This document shows, piece after piece, positions 39,401 through 54,400 of a DNA stretch of 64,000 bases. Position 1 is the stretch's first letter, and each line of letters begins with the position of its first letter. A program made the translations under genes and the position numbers. Below the pieces are notes generated by a model, which had not been told where the DNA came from, made no database searches, and saw only the letters and a program-made list of their open reading frames with translations. Source of the DNA: Archivesica marissinica (Eukaryota; Mollusca; Bivalvia; Venerida; Vesicomyidae). Location of the stretch: positions 46,823,477-46,887,476 of the forward strand of contig CM026401.1 in NCBI GenBank assembly GCA_014843695.1, given 5' to 3'.

Positions 39401-42400
39401 TGCTTAAATGTTGACAATAACATGAATCCCTGCCCAACATAATAGTATATACCACATCCCTGCTGGTTTATCCGAGAATCATATTGGAACCAAATATTGT
39501 TGCAGAATTCCAACTACGTAAATAGATTGACCTGGTGGCCATTTCTTGAGTCCAGCTCAAGTCTGTATTTCTATGCGCACACCAGTGAAAGTATGGAACT
39601 AGTTCCATGAACACAATTGGACCATTTTAATACCTATAATACGAATACATAGATGATTACATTTCTCTTCACTTTTTGTGTATGGGACCAGAGTACCCCT
39701 TGCATGTTCTGGTACAGATATGCCCTCTCTACTGGAGACAACATAGAGTTTTCGAGATTGATGTGTTGACCAACCACAGCCAATATGTTCGATATCTGAA
39801 ATAAATAAACATGGTGCAAGTAGAGAGGATCGGCTTGTGTGCTGCTAATAACACAACATATACTAGTGGACATAGAACACGCACACCTACATGATATACT
39901 AAAGGACATAGGAAACGCACAGCTACATTATATACCAGAGGACATAGAAAACGCACACCTACATTATATGATTATTATTACATATACCAGAGGACATAGA
40001 AAACGCACACATACATTATATACTAGAGGACATAGAAAACGCACACCTACATTATATACTAGAGGACATAGAAAACGCACACCTACATTATATACTAGAG
40101 GACATAGATAACGCACACCTACATTATATACTAGAGGACATAGAAAACGCACAGCTACATTATATACTAGAGGACATAGAAAACGCACGCATACATTATA
40201 TACTAGAGGACATAGAAAACGCACGCATACATTATATACTAGAGGACATAGAAAACGCACGCATACATTATATACTAGAGGACAAAGAAAACGCACACCT
40301 ACATTATATGATTATTAGTACATATACTAGAGGACATAGAAAACGCATACATACATTATATGATTATTATTACATATACTAGAGGACATAGAAAACGCAC
40401 ACCTACATTATATACTAGAGGACATAGAAAACGCACACCTACATTATATGATTATTATTACATGAAAACGAAATACGAAGGATTCCATCAAAGATATATC
40501 ACATCTTTATTACAAAACACAAACTGAACAACTAAAACTATTCCAAAATGTTTAAAACTATGTATTTATATAGTTATTGTTTTTCATGTAAAAACACACT
40601 TACCCGAAGTGTGCGTTTTCCATGTCCTCTAGTATAGCATATTATAGTACAGTTTATTCTCATTTATCCTACCTTCATGCGAAATAACGTACAAAAACGC
40701 CCTGCATAATACATTTTTATGACCCAGATTACGGTTTGTAAATAAACAAAGCGTCTGTGGTCACATTGTGTTGTCTGCTGAGTTTGGAAAATGTCCCAAG
40801 AAGAAAGTCGTGTACAGGCAAACTTTCAGGTTGTTTGGGTTGAATTAACTGCACTCGATGAGACCCCTCTGGAAACTACTGTTGTCAGAGAAATGTCATT
40901 TATCATTTATCTATAAATAGAAATATCAATGCACAACATATTACCAAGTGCGTAGCGAGTTTGTAAGCTGTCGTGGCTAGTTTGTTTGTTTTTGTGTCGG
41001 GTGCACACTCAGAATGTAGGATAAATAGAATATTAGGTTACTGTCTTATAAATTTTAATTTATTAGGCTCGTCTCCGAAAAAATACAAGGCTCGGCAGAG
41101 CCTCGCCTTGTATTTTTTCTCCGACTCGCCTAATAAATTAAAATTTATAAGACAGTAACCTAATATTCTCTATATATTATTGCACGTAGCATGGCTTAAT
41201 ATACAAACACACGGCTTTAGCTAACGTAGAGGTCTAATAGGCTTCAGTTATCTCAATAACAGTAGACATACTATGTACGATATCTTCTGTGTTTTCATCA
41301 AACTTTCGCCTCACATATTTGTATGCATTACGTTGATTTGTAGTAAATTTGTGCGTTTTGTTTTTAGGGATATTTTGTTTGCAGCCGTGATAACTGTCGC
41401 CTCACACATATACATTGTTTTGTAGTAAATGTGTGCGTTTTGTTTTTAGGGATATTTTGTTTGCAGCCGTGATAACTGTCGCCTCACATATATACGTTGA
41501 TTTGTAGTAAATTTGTGCGTTTTGTTTTTAGGGATATTTTGTTTGCAGCCGTGATAACTGTCGCCTCACATATATACGTTGATTTGTAGTTAGTTTGTGC
41601 GTTTTGTTTTTCGGGATGTTCTGTTTGCAGCCGTGATAACTGTCGCCTCACATATATACGTTGATTTGTAGTACGTTTGTGCGTTTTGTTTTTCGGGATG
41701 TTCTGTTTGCAGCCATGATAACTGCCACTTTCCCGACATTAAATGTATGGATAACGATATAACAAGATGACCTCCACGATACTTGCCACTACGACGCTGC
41801 CACCATGACGCTGCAAGATCTAGATCTATATTATTTGCACATTTTATTCAGCAGGTTAATTGTTCAGAATTAACGGTCAACATTGTATGCATTTAACTCT
41901 TTGCATGCTGGGTAAAATAAAAGGCTATAAATAGTTCAAATAATTGTAGCAGATGACAATTCATTTAATGTGTTTTTCTTATTTGTAGTTGGAAAAAAAA
42001 ATTTGATACACAATTTGTCCACATTGTAGCTGAAAACACAAATTCTATAACACAATTCTAATAAAATTGCTTGGACATATATGACCGTTATTTTCATTGC
42101 CTAATATTCTCTATATATAACGCCCATATAGCCAATAATGCAATAATTGAGAACATAGCCTTCATATTAATAATTCTTACTATTTACACAATGCTCGCAT
42201 AAATATGTATGTGCTAGATAGATATGGTTCAAGTGAAAACGCCATGTTCACAGACGGATCGGTAGTCCAGTGGTAACACGCTGGACTGGTAATCCATGGA
42301 TCGCAGGTTTGAACCCCCGTCTGACCCTAATAAAATTAACAGTCTTTCAGATGGGACGTTAAACCGTGCACGTAAAAGAACCAGAGGAGGCTCTGAAATG

Positions 42401-45400
42401 GGTCTCTGTCTGTATCATTGCACTATCCCCAAACATGTAAAATGACTATCTTCAGGAGGCGTCGCTCATATGGGTAACCGGTAGCGACGATAAATAAACG
42501 TAAAACACGTATGAACTACATTGGGCGTGGTTAAAGTGTGCTGAGGAGAGGACAGTCATAAGCTATGCAGCTTCCTGTCCAATTCCTTATATCAGTTATT
42601 GTAAATAATCATGTATTGACAGAAAAAAAATATATTTAAACTGAAGTGTGCTGAGGCCGATGGATGTGAGCTTGAATTCCACAAGAACCATTAAAAAGAA
42701 GTTTAAACTTTATTTATTTTACAACGATTGCAAAGAAAGTTTTAACAACTTATTTGGGGAGGACCAATCACTAATTTTGTTAGAACTTATGCCCCAACTC
42801 ATTTGCCAAATTTCTATTTATACAACGCTTGTTATTGTTATAGACATGTATATAGAGCAATACAATATTATCCAATCAGCAACTCATATTAATCACTCTC
42901 GTTGGCGCGGGTGAAAGCGTAAATGTGGTCATTCGTGTGAGAGGAAACCGGAGTACGCGGAGAAAACCCACCTGTCCGACCTGGCGACCACCGTATCATT
43001 TCACATACTTCCCGGTCCGAGGATCGAAACTGCTTTGCATTGGTGAGAAGCGGGCGCGCTAACCACTGCGCTAGAATCATTGTAGTGATGAGGCTAGACA
43101 AGATACTTAACCAGATCCATATGGCAGTGTTCTCCTTCATGGCAGTGTTCATCCATCATGAATGCTATAATTCGAATGTTTCAGGGGAATAGTTCCTCCT
43201 TTGGGAGAATAGTTTGAGCTATTGACCTGAAGAGAAGTGGATAATTATAGCGTATACGATGCTAACCTGCTGTCTTGCAGACTTGAGATTAGCAACTGGT
43301 CGGTAATTTCCCAAATCGGCCAGAACAGCTGTATTTGATATCTCTCTGGACATGTTGTACACCTCTGAAATAATAAAATGATTGTAGGATATCACTAGTT
43401 TATAAACTTTATACTAATTTATTTTAGCTCGATTGCGAAACAAGTTCCTACAACTTATATTAATCACATTGCATTATTGTTCAGAAATAGTGTTAGCATT
43501 ATTGTTCAGAAATATATCTTTCATTTACAGAATCCATCGCCACGCGGGAGAGAGAAGATGCATGCGGAATTTAAATGCCTTGCCTAAGGACACACTCGTA
43601 ACGGTAGGATATCTAGTGTGCTGTACTTTTGATTGACCCCTTCCCAGTGATATTATGTTATGGAATTGTAGAATCAGTTCTACATTTACGTGACTTTAAT
43701 AAGTTCGCTGACGTAATAAAGCGAGTTATTCGGTCAAGCTGTGTGCCCCGCAGTGCTGGTTTCCCCAATACACACACTAGAAAAACGTTGATACAGATCA
43801 TGAAGTCGCAGGAGACAATGTTTCATGATTATGTATGCGATTGTATGGGACATTAAACTTGTATACGGTAATGCTAATTGATTAATCCAGGGATCGCACG
43901 TCTGACCCTAATACAATTAACAGTCTTTCAGAGTGGGACGTTAAACCGTGGTCTCGTATTTGATTATTTATCCAGGGATCGCCCCGTCTGACCATAATAC
44001 AATTAACAGTCTTTCAGAGTGGGACGTTAAACCGTGGTCTCGTGTCTCGTATTTGATTACTGTATTTACTGTATGCCACGGAAGCTCAGGTCACGTTTCC
44101 GATATATGTCTGCACAAAACTAGTAAATGTGCCATAAACAACAGTGTACGCTCTATAGTATGTATATACTTATGTCAATCGTGTGGACGGAGCTAGGGCG
44201 TCACAACAAATGCTTTGCTCCGACGTCACAACAAGTAGGCATTACTTTATACAAATTAATTTTAGCTCGATTGCGAAACAAGTTATTTCAACTTATATTA
44301 ATCACTCTCGAGACCTCATTCCTGATGGAATCCATCGCCACGAGGGAGAAGAGGCAACGTGGAATTTAAATGCCTTGTCTAAGGACACGATCGTAACGGC
44401 TCCAGCGGGGCTCGAACTCCGAACATTTCGCACCTGAAGCGAACGCGCATCTACTGCGCTATCACGACTTCTACAAGTAGGTATTGACCAAGTCGGTAAT
44501 AAAGTGCAACATTCTAAAACCGACCATTTGCACAACTTTTAACACAGTTTTACGTTAGAGTTGCTACGGATATGGATATGACTGCTGGTGAGTTCAGCGA
44601 TTGGGCAGGATTTGTTGTGATAATAACACGTCGTGCAGGATTTGTTGTGATAATAACACGTCGTGCAGGATTTGTTGTGATAATAACACGTCGTGCAGGA
44701 TTTGTTGTGATAATAACACGTCGTGCAGGATTTGTTGTGATAATAACACGTCGTGCAGGATTTGTTGTGATAATAACACGTCGTGCAGAATTTGTTGTGA
44801 TAATAACACGTCGTGCAGGATTTGTTGTGATAATAACACGTCGTGCAGGATTTGTTGTGATAATAACACGTCGTGCAGGATTTGTTGTGATAATAACACG
44901 TCGTGCAGGATTTGTTGTGATAATAACACGTCGTGCAGAATTTGTTGTGATAATAACACGTCGTGCAGGATTTGTTGTGATAATAACACGTCGTGCAGGA
45001 TTTAGTGTTTATAGCTAGATCATGACTTTCATGCATACATACGGTGCTCATTTGCATATAGTTATTGCACTAGTGAAATACGAACTATATTTAATGACGT
45101 TATTATTCGTCTACAGCGCATATTATGCTATTAATGAATGTATGTATGCTCCTTTAATGTCAAACCCCTTGCGGGGACGTACACATGTTTTCCTGGGCAG
45201 GCTTAGCCGACCTAAGTGGTTAACCAGTACTAAGCAACGTGTGTGAGGTGCCTTGCTCAATGCCACTACATACGTGGCCTGACCGAGTATCGAACCCGGG
45301 ACCGTTCGATTCCAAGTTCGACGCTCTACCACTGGACCACGGACGCCATACATACTAGGGATGGCAACGCATAACGATTAAACAATTTGAATATTCGGTT

Positions 45401-48400
45401 GGGAAGGTTTTCGGAATATTCGAATATTTGATAGAATTCTATCAAAACCTCAAAATCACTTAAACTCTTATAGGAATTGTCAAACTAACCTAATTTCTGT
45501 TTTACCCATACACGTCATCTTCTTCAAATGCTTATTCAGGTTGATATTGTACCCGAATATGTTAAATCCAATTTGCATAGATTACACCTAGCAGTTTTCT
45601 TATTCTCAGAGCGAGTCAAGCATTTCCAAACGTGTGACTGAGCGGGTGGCATTTTTGAGGAAAATATAATATTTGTTTCAGAATATTCGAATACTGGAAT
45701 AGTATTCGGATATTCGGACGTTCCAGCGAATATTCCAATATTCGAATATTCGTTGCTATCCCTAATAAATACACACATATATATAATTAAACACAGCTTA
45801 ATTAATGACCAAAGCCATCCCTCATTCTATATCGATGATATTAAAGCGACATTACATCGCAAAAAGCAAATTAAATGCTTTTTTTTCACGTATTAATGCG
45901 TTGCTACTACAAATTCTTTCGAATACATTCGAACACTAACATTGAATCAATCAACAGTGTTTTAGTGATCTACAAACTTTCAAAATTGAAAGTAGGATTT
46001 CATATAACGATCATCCACGCTCCTGCATTGACGTTTGTTTGTCATCGGAGTCAATACTAAACGCGTGATAATGTCGTTGAAAGATAATTTAGTCTACAAA
46101 TAAATATGCATAGGCACACATGTGCGATATAACGGTAAATCTGTACAATAAATCGAGTTATTCAGGATACACGAGTTGTATTACGCATGAATGTCGACCC
46201 TATTTACAATATTTCGTTATGTCAATAAACCGCGAATACGACGTTTGCTTATTAATTGAAATACTCAGTATTTGAGGCAAATATTAGAGAAAAAATGGTT
46301 ACCATATAATAGGAAAATACATTCTGTAGAAATATGCGTTTTCACTGATGTAGTGTCGCTTTAATGCAAATATTAACAATGTATAAAACACACTATTGTT
46401 GTCATAGTGATTTACCAAACATTTAATAAATATATCTATCTTTAGCATGTACCTCCTGACGCCGACCCAGCTTCTATCTGGTCGTCAGTCCCCATGGCGT
46501 CAATTCCAGCCGTCCTCGACATAATAAGAATATCCAGCTATGCATGAAAATATACAGTGCATATAATTATATCAGTCATATGCACATCATGATCTGTGCA
46601 GCATTTGATTAAAAACAATTGGAGTTAGCGCTTGCACCTAAAATGTATCAGGTTGTATATACATAAATAGGCAGAAGTGCATCCGCGGTCGAATGTAGTT
46701 CCAATAACTAATATAGTTCATTTTTCGTTTTGGTAAAAATGCATTTTTATGACAGGCAGTGTATAGTTTTTGTGGGGTTTTTTGGAGAAATTATGTGACT
46801 TGAGAAGACTTCAGACTAGTTGATGTGTAGAAAAGATGTGGTATAAGAATGCAGGCCATTGCAAACTGAAGGTTGGTATACTGCATTATTTGGCGGAGGA
46901 ATACAGTGTGTACACACAGTGACGTTATTAACAGGTGGTCACTGGCTATGGGAAACATTATAATTGGAAGAGTTTTGCTCTGTGTCACGCTTAGTGTGAC
47001 AATATGACGTCACACAAGTTTATCAGCCATTACTAGTTTATTATGCATGTTGTGTTTCTCATTATTTGCACCCACATTTTAATCCGTATTAACTCTTTCA
47101 CCGCCAATGTCGCATAAAAGCGACTTTGTAAAAAAAGTAGAGAACCCGATCGGACAGAACAGAACATGCCGTCTGATCAGGCTATATGCTGATTGCTCTT
47201 CAGACAGTGGAGCTGAAGCACCTGTCCGAATAGCAAACAACTGCTGATCTGGATCTATGGTGTTTGCACATGCTCTGAATTTATTCGGCGCTGAAAGAGT
47301 TAAATACGTGAAAATTGTGCGAACTTGTCATTGTTTTGACGTCATGGCAACGTATTACACATAAATTACGACAAATAAATCCATAGTATATATTTGATTC
47401 AGAACCATTTTCAATTTAATATTTGAACCAAACAATAACGCGCACTAGACAAGAAGAAGTTTATTGTAGTAGACCACATAATTATATAGACCGAGTATCG
47501 AACCTGGGATCAGCGATTACAACTCTTATGCTCGATCACTACACCGATGAAGAGCATAATGAAATAACAACGTTCTTAGAAATTGTGACACTGATTTGTT
47601 GGAGCTATCCTTTGTCGGCAACTAGAACCAAGTACCAATGCGATTGCATATAACTTCTAGTTGATTAGAGACATTTCCCATACTAGTGTATACTAGTCCT
47701 ACGTTTATTATTTCATTTAGTCAATTACATATGTAAACATATACTATAAATTACAGTTATTTTACAATACTTTATAGATACTACATACTAATATAATATA
47801 TATACATAATGCATTAATTAATGTTTATGTAGAGAGAAGGAATTAGGTTTGAAAGTAAGATAGCAGGAGAAGAGATGAAAACTTCCGATCCAGAATGTAT
47901 CTTTAGATCTTACCATAGATTGGTTATTAAGAAAGTGAGGTTTGGCTGCAAGATTGGTCAGTGCATTGGTTATAAGCGTGTTTAGGGTACTGTCCTTCTC
48001 TGTACTATTTTCCACGATGTCACGAATCACAATCGTCATGTTAGCCATTAACTGCAAAAATACAAAAATTCAAATTTTAAAACGAACTGGGAATCTTCGT
48101 ATTAAAGGAGGTACATGTACTTTGCAAGCATAGAATATGGTCACCATTTCTTGAACGCACCTTGAATCCAAATATTAAACAATATATATGTATAATGAGA
48201 TACAATCACTTAGTCAAAATAAAAGCGTGTTTCACTATATCTTAGTGTAGTGGTATCGTCCTCAATATCGCGTTGCATTTATATCATAGACCTACTTTAC
48301 TGTTTACCACACCATATAAATGTAAACAACGCCAATCGTAAATGTGGATATGTAGTCCAGTGGTTAACACGCTGGACTGGTAATACAGGGAACGCAGGTT

Positions 48401-51400
48401 CGATCCCACGTCTGACCCTAATAAAATTAGAAGTCTTTCAGATGGGACTTTATACCGAGGTCTCGTGTCGGTGCTTTACACCATGCACGTAAAAGAACCA
48501 GAGGAGATTCTGGAATGGACCTCTGTCTGCATCATTGCACTATCCTAAATGGATTGGTACATGAAACAAACTGCATTTTATTTGTTTTTTGCGATGTGAT
48601 GTCGCTTTAAAGTGATTTAAAATATTTATGACTTACATCCTGCACAGCTAGTGTAGCTGGGTCTACTGTGTCATTATTTGCGTCTTCCAGAACAGAATTT
48701 AACTGGCCGATATCAGTGTTACCGTCTGGACTTAAATCTAGTATAGCACCATTTGTGTTCAAACGGAAGGGAACTGGTGGATCCTTTGCCGGCAGCTAGA
48801 ACAAGTATTAAGGCAATTGCATATAACGTATAGTTGTTTAGAGATAGTTCCCATACTACTACTAGTCCTTCGTTATTCCAACGGAGAAACGGATGGAAAC
48901 TGGCGGATCCTTCGTCGTTATTCCAACGGAGGAACGCAGGGAAACTGGCGGATCCTTCGCCGGTGGCAGCTAGAACAAGTACCAATACAATTGCATATAA
49001 CTTGGAGACATTTCCCATAGTAGTGTATACTAGTCCTTCGTTATTCCAACGGAGGAAAGGGTGGAAACTGGCGGATCCTTCGTCGTTATTCCAACGGAGG
49101 AACGCAGGGAAACTGGCGGATCCTTTGCCGACAGCTAGAACAAGTATCAATATAATTGCATATAACTTATAGTAGATTAGAGATGTTTCCCATACTAGTG
49201 TATAATAGTCCTTCGTTATTCCAAACGGAGGGGAACTGGAGGTGCATTGTTTGTCTCTTGGTTAACTATCAAGCTTACTACACACCTGCTAGATATACCT
49301 ATGAGGCTTTTCCCAGTGTAGTTACCCAGTGCTTCAAATCTAGAATAGCCCAACAAACTCTTACCTATTACCCTGGTTAGATCAGGTTTCAAATACAAAT
49401 ATGTCAACCCCAATTATTAAAGCAGAGGTGAAACACATAAGACATACTGCACATGAAAGCTGTGCTAGATAGTTCAATTATTGAACTCGTAGCCGAGTGA
49501 ATGTTATCGCTAATTTCATATAATTTACCTTTCGCTACTGTATGTTCGAATCCTTTACGGGGTGCCGAATATTTTTATGTCCCTATGGTACCTGGGTTTA
49601 CATCAAAGAATAACAGCTGTGGAGAGCTACACGATGGCATTTGCTGTTGGTGGAATCACAGCTGTGGAGAGCTACACGATGGCATTTGTTGTTGGTGGAA
49701 CCACAGCTGTGGAGAGCTACACGATGGCATTTGCTGTTGGTGGAACCACAGCTGTGGAGAGCTACACGATGGCATTTGCTGTTGGTGGAACCACAGCTGT
49801 GGAGAGCTACACGATGGCATTTGCTGTTGGTGGAACCACAGCTGTGTAGAGCTACACGATGACATTTGCTGTTGGTGGAACCACAGCTGTGGAGAGCTAC
49901 ACGATTACATTTACTGTTGGTGGAACCACAGCTGTGGAGAGCTGCACGATGACATTTGCTGTTGGTTGAACCACAGCTGTGGAGAGCTACACGACTACAT
50001 TTGCTGTTGGTGGAACCACAGCCTTGGAGAACTACACGATTACATTTGCTGTTGGTGGAACCACAGCTGTGGAGAGCTACACGATTACATTTGCTGTTGG
50101 TGGAACCACAGCTGTAGAGAGCTACACGATTACATTTGCTGTTGGTGGAATCACAGCTGTGGAGAGCTACACGATTACATTTGCTGTTGGTGGAACCACA
50201 GCTGTGGAGAGCTACACGATTACATTTGCTGTTGGTGGAACCACAGCTGTGGAGAGCTACACGATTACATTTGCTGTTGGTGGAACCACAGTTGTGGAGA
50301 GCTACACGATGACATTTGCTGCTGGTGGAACCACAGCTGTGGAGAGCTACACGATGGCATTTGCTGTTGGTGGAACCACAGCTGTGGAGAGCTACACGAT
50401 GACATTTGCTGTTGGTGGAACCACAGCTGTGGAGAGCTACACGACTACATTTGCTGTTGGTGGAACCACAGCCTTGGAGAGCTAGACGATTACATTTGCT
50501 GTTGGTGGAACCACAGCCTTGGAGAGCTAGACGATTACATTTGCTGTTGGTGGAACCACAGCTGTGGAGAGCTACACGATTACATTTGCTGTTGGTGGAA
50601 CCACATGTGGAGAGCTACACGATGCCATTTGCTGTTGGTAGAACCACAGCTGTGGAGAGCTACACGATGCCATTTGCTGTTGGTGGAACCACAGCTGTGG
50701 AGAGCTACACGATGGCATTTGCTGTTGGTGGAACCACAGCTGTGGAGAGCTACACGATGGAATTTGCTGTTGGTGGATCCACAGCTGTGGAGAGCTACAC
50801 GATGGCATTTGCTGTTGGTGGAACCACAGCTGTGGAGAGCTACACGATGGAATTTGCTGTTGGTGGAACCACAGCTGTGGAGAGCTACACGATGGCATTT
50901 ACTGTTGGTGGAACCACAGCTGTGGAGAGCTACACGATGGCACTTGCTGTTGGTGGAACCACAGCTGTGGAGAGCTACACGATGGCATTTGCTGTTGGTG
51001 GAACCACAGCTGTTGAGAGCTACACGATGACATTTGCTGTTGGTGGAACCACAGCTGTGGAGAGCTACACGATGGCATTTGCTGTTGGTGGAACCACAGC
51101 TGTTGAGAGCTACACGATGACATTTGCTGTTGGTGGAACCACAGCTGTGGAGAGCTACACGATTACATTTGCTGTTGGTGGAACCACAGCTGTGGAGAGC
51201 TACACGATGACATTTGCTGTTGGTGGAACCACAGCTGTGGAGAGCTACACGATTACATTTGCTGTTGGTGGAACCACAGCTGTGGAGAGCTACATGATGG
51301 CATTTGCTGTTGGTGGAACCACAGCTGTGGAGAGCTACACGATGACATTTGCTGTTGGTGGAACCACAGCTGTGGAGAGCTACACGATGGCACTTGCTGT

Positions 51401-54400
51401 TGGTGGAACCACAGCTGTGGAGAGCTACACGATGGCATTTGCTGTTGGTGGAACCACAGCTGTTGAGAGCTACACGATGACATTTGCTGTTGGTGGAACC
51501 ACAGCTGTGGAGAGCTACACGATTACATTTGCTGTTGGTGGAACCACAGCTGTGGAGAGCTACACGATTACATTTGCTGTTGGTGGAACCCAGGAACAGG
51601 ATACAGATGACTTACACATAGATGATATAACGTTACTTCACACAGCCGATATGGAATCTATGATTTTTGTCACGCGGCTATTCGTGACCAAGTGGTTAAT
51701 GTTGACGTCAAATTACTTGTCTCTAATCGGTGTAGATACGAATCAAACTTGGAGGTGGCGTGTTATTTCACGCAGAATTCGTTCAGAATTCACTGCAAGT
51801 TTAAGACATTAGTTTAAATTTTATTTATTTCAGTATATTTACATGTAATCAAGAAATGAACATTTTATATATAATTTAACACCAGTACACTGAAAGGGTA
51901 GCCTGGGAACAGCAGTCGATATAGTTTGCCTGGTCAGTCAAATAAATATATTTTAACACCGAGACTATTAATTGGGCCGTATTGAGTTTCTGATCATAGA
52001 ACAGAACAGAACAGATGTTTATTTTAAGACTTGTACATGGTACATCGTCGTAAACATACAAATATACAATTACATATTTGTCACGTAATACAATATATTT
52101 TACATTCATATATTCACATAAATCGATTGACATGTAGTATTATAATAATGATGATTCAATTTACGGAATAGAGGATGAACATAATTAATTGTTAGCAGTT
52201 ACAATAGTACTTCTTAGTACAATGGCTTCTTTTATATATTTCGCCAAGTTTAATATATCGACTTTTTTGATCGAGGTTACCAGTTCAATAAATTTGAACA
52301 TAGAGGGACGATACTGATGGTATCTTTTGATATATTTCTTTCTTATATCTTCAAAGCATGGACATATTAAAATGAAATGGTACTCGTCTTCAATATCCAA
52401 AGTGTTACAACATAAACAATATCTCTCATTACGTGGTATTCTGTTTTGACCATACTCTAATTCTAGTAATGAAAAACCTCAAATTATTAGGCAATAAATC
52501 TAGATAACTTTCATATGCAAGTGTTGTTTTACAATTTCTATAAAGGTCCAAGATCATATCAACGTCATTTTGCCAGAAGTTAAAAAGTGAAAAATCGAGA
52601 GACTGAAACCCAGGCTACTGAAAGGGATTAATACGAAAGAAAACGTATATAGTTATTCTCCCTATCAATTGATTGATATACAATAGGCAGGAAAATAATA
52701 TAATATTATATATATATAACAATGAAAATACGTGAACTATGTTCTAGGTATATGCTAAAGAATTTCATAAGTTATTGTATTAGTGAGTCAATAGTTTTGG
52801 ATGTTAAAAAGAAAATGGTTAATATTTAAATGAATCTTTGAAGAAAGCATATATCCCCTGCGCTAATCGGACAGAAAATGAATTTAACGGGAAATTGATA
52901 CAAACTAAGTTGGTTTAACCATATTTATTCCACTATATACATTCAAAAAACAATACATGTGCACAAAATCAAAGAATAGGAAAGGATTAAAACGGAAGCA
53001 GAGCTTATATAGTGTCTCTCCTTGATATAAACTAAGTTATTACATAAAAATGATAAAAGAGTTAAGCTAATTTAGAACACTGCTTGATTAGTTTATCTGT
53101 TTTATTCTACTTACATGTAAATAAACTATGTTGGTGAAGCTAGCAGTGAGCAGTGTACTGCCAGTGTACTGCTGTACTGCTAGCAGTGAGCAGTGAGTAG
53201 TGTACTGCTGTACTGCTAGCAGTGAGTAGTGTAATCCAGCAGTGAGTTATGTATTCTAGTAGTGAATGATGTGTATATGCCAAATTTCGAAATAAATAAA
53301 TAAAAATAATAAAATAAAATATTTATATTTTCCCGTGCTTGCTTTTTCTGGCAGTGAGCAGTGGGGAATGTACGAGTAGTATGTATTATGTAATATTATT
53401 TATTATTTTCGAAATTTGGAATATACACATCATTCACTACTAGAATACATAACTCACTGCTGAATTACACTACTCACTGCTCCGTGCTCACTGCTAACTT
53501 CACCCACATAAATAAACTTCATACAAACTATTAAGCATATCTTCCGTGATGCCCCAAAATTGAATGTCATGTTTCTCTATTTTGAGAAAGATTTCTCTAT
53601 CTTGAGAATAATCTATGAGAGAAGGTATGGACATGGTTTGTGGTAGGACGATGGTTCACTGGCACCTGCCTGCACTAATGCTATGGGACACGTGGGATCT
53701 TCTTCAACCAATAACAGCTGTCCGATTAGCGCAGTGGTTATCGCGCTCGCTTCTCACAAATGCAATCCGGGTTCAATCCTCGGACCGGGAAGTATGTGAG
53801 ATGGTACGGTGGTCGCCAGATCGGACAGATGGGTTTTTTCTGGGTACTCCGGTTTCCTACCACACGAATGAACACATATTCGCTTTCATCCGCGCCAAAG
53901 AGAGTGATTAATATAAGTTGTTAAAACTTGCTTCGCAATCGTTGTAAAATAAATAAAGTTTAAAAAAACAAAACTGAAGAGTAATAGAAACTAAGCTGTC
54001 CACGGGACTAAATGAACAAGGAAAACAAAGGAATGACTTACGTCTAAGAGATGTACGTTACTGCAGACAGCCGATATGTAAGACACAATCTTGTTTATAT
54101 TTCCGATGTTTTGAACGGTTTCCAGTCCAACTGCGTAGTCATTCTCCATGTATGCATACACGATGTTAGCTCCCTCCTCCGACTTAGTTACGCCCTCAAA
54201 CACGGGTTTTGACTAAAATATGTGTTTAAAGTATCATGTTTCTCATAATGACAAACAATGTTTTATCGGCCAATATAACAGAAAGAAAAATGTTATTTCG
54301 ATTCTACTTAACATGACCATTTATTGTGTAATTTTAGAGTGCGGAAATGAAAGACACATTGCTGAGCCATGTTAGAATTATATATTTAGCAATGTTTACA

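Noticed and set aside
48719..49150. 143-codon minus open frame with FPAFLRWNNDEGSASF repeats
   Set aside because: Out of frame with E7 and created by the duplicated acceptor repeat.
49501..51812. Open frames of ~470-510 codons in the 45-bp array
   Set aside because: Several overlapping frames on both strands stay open because of the repeat period; no coding signature.
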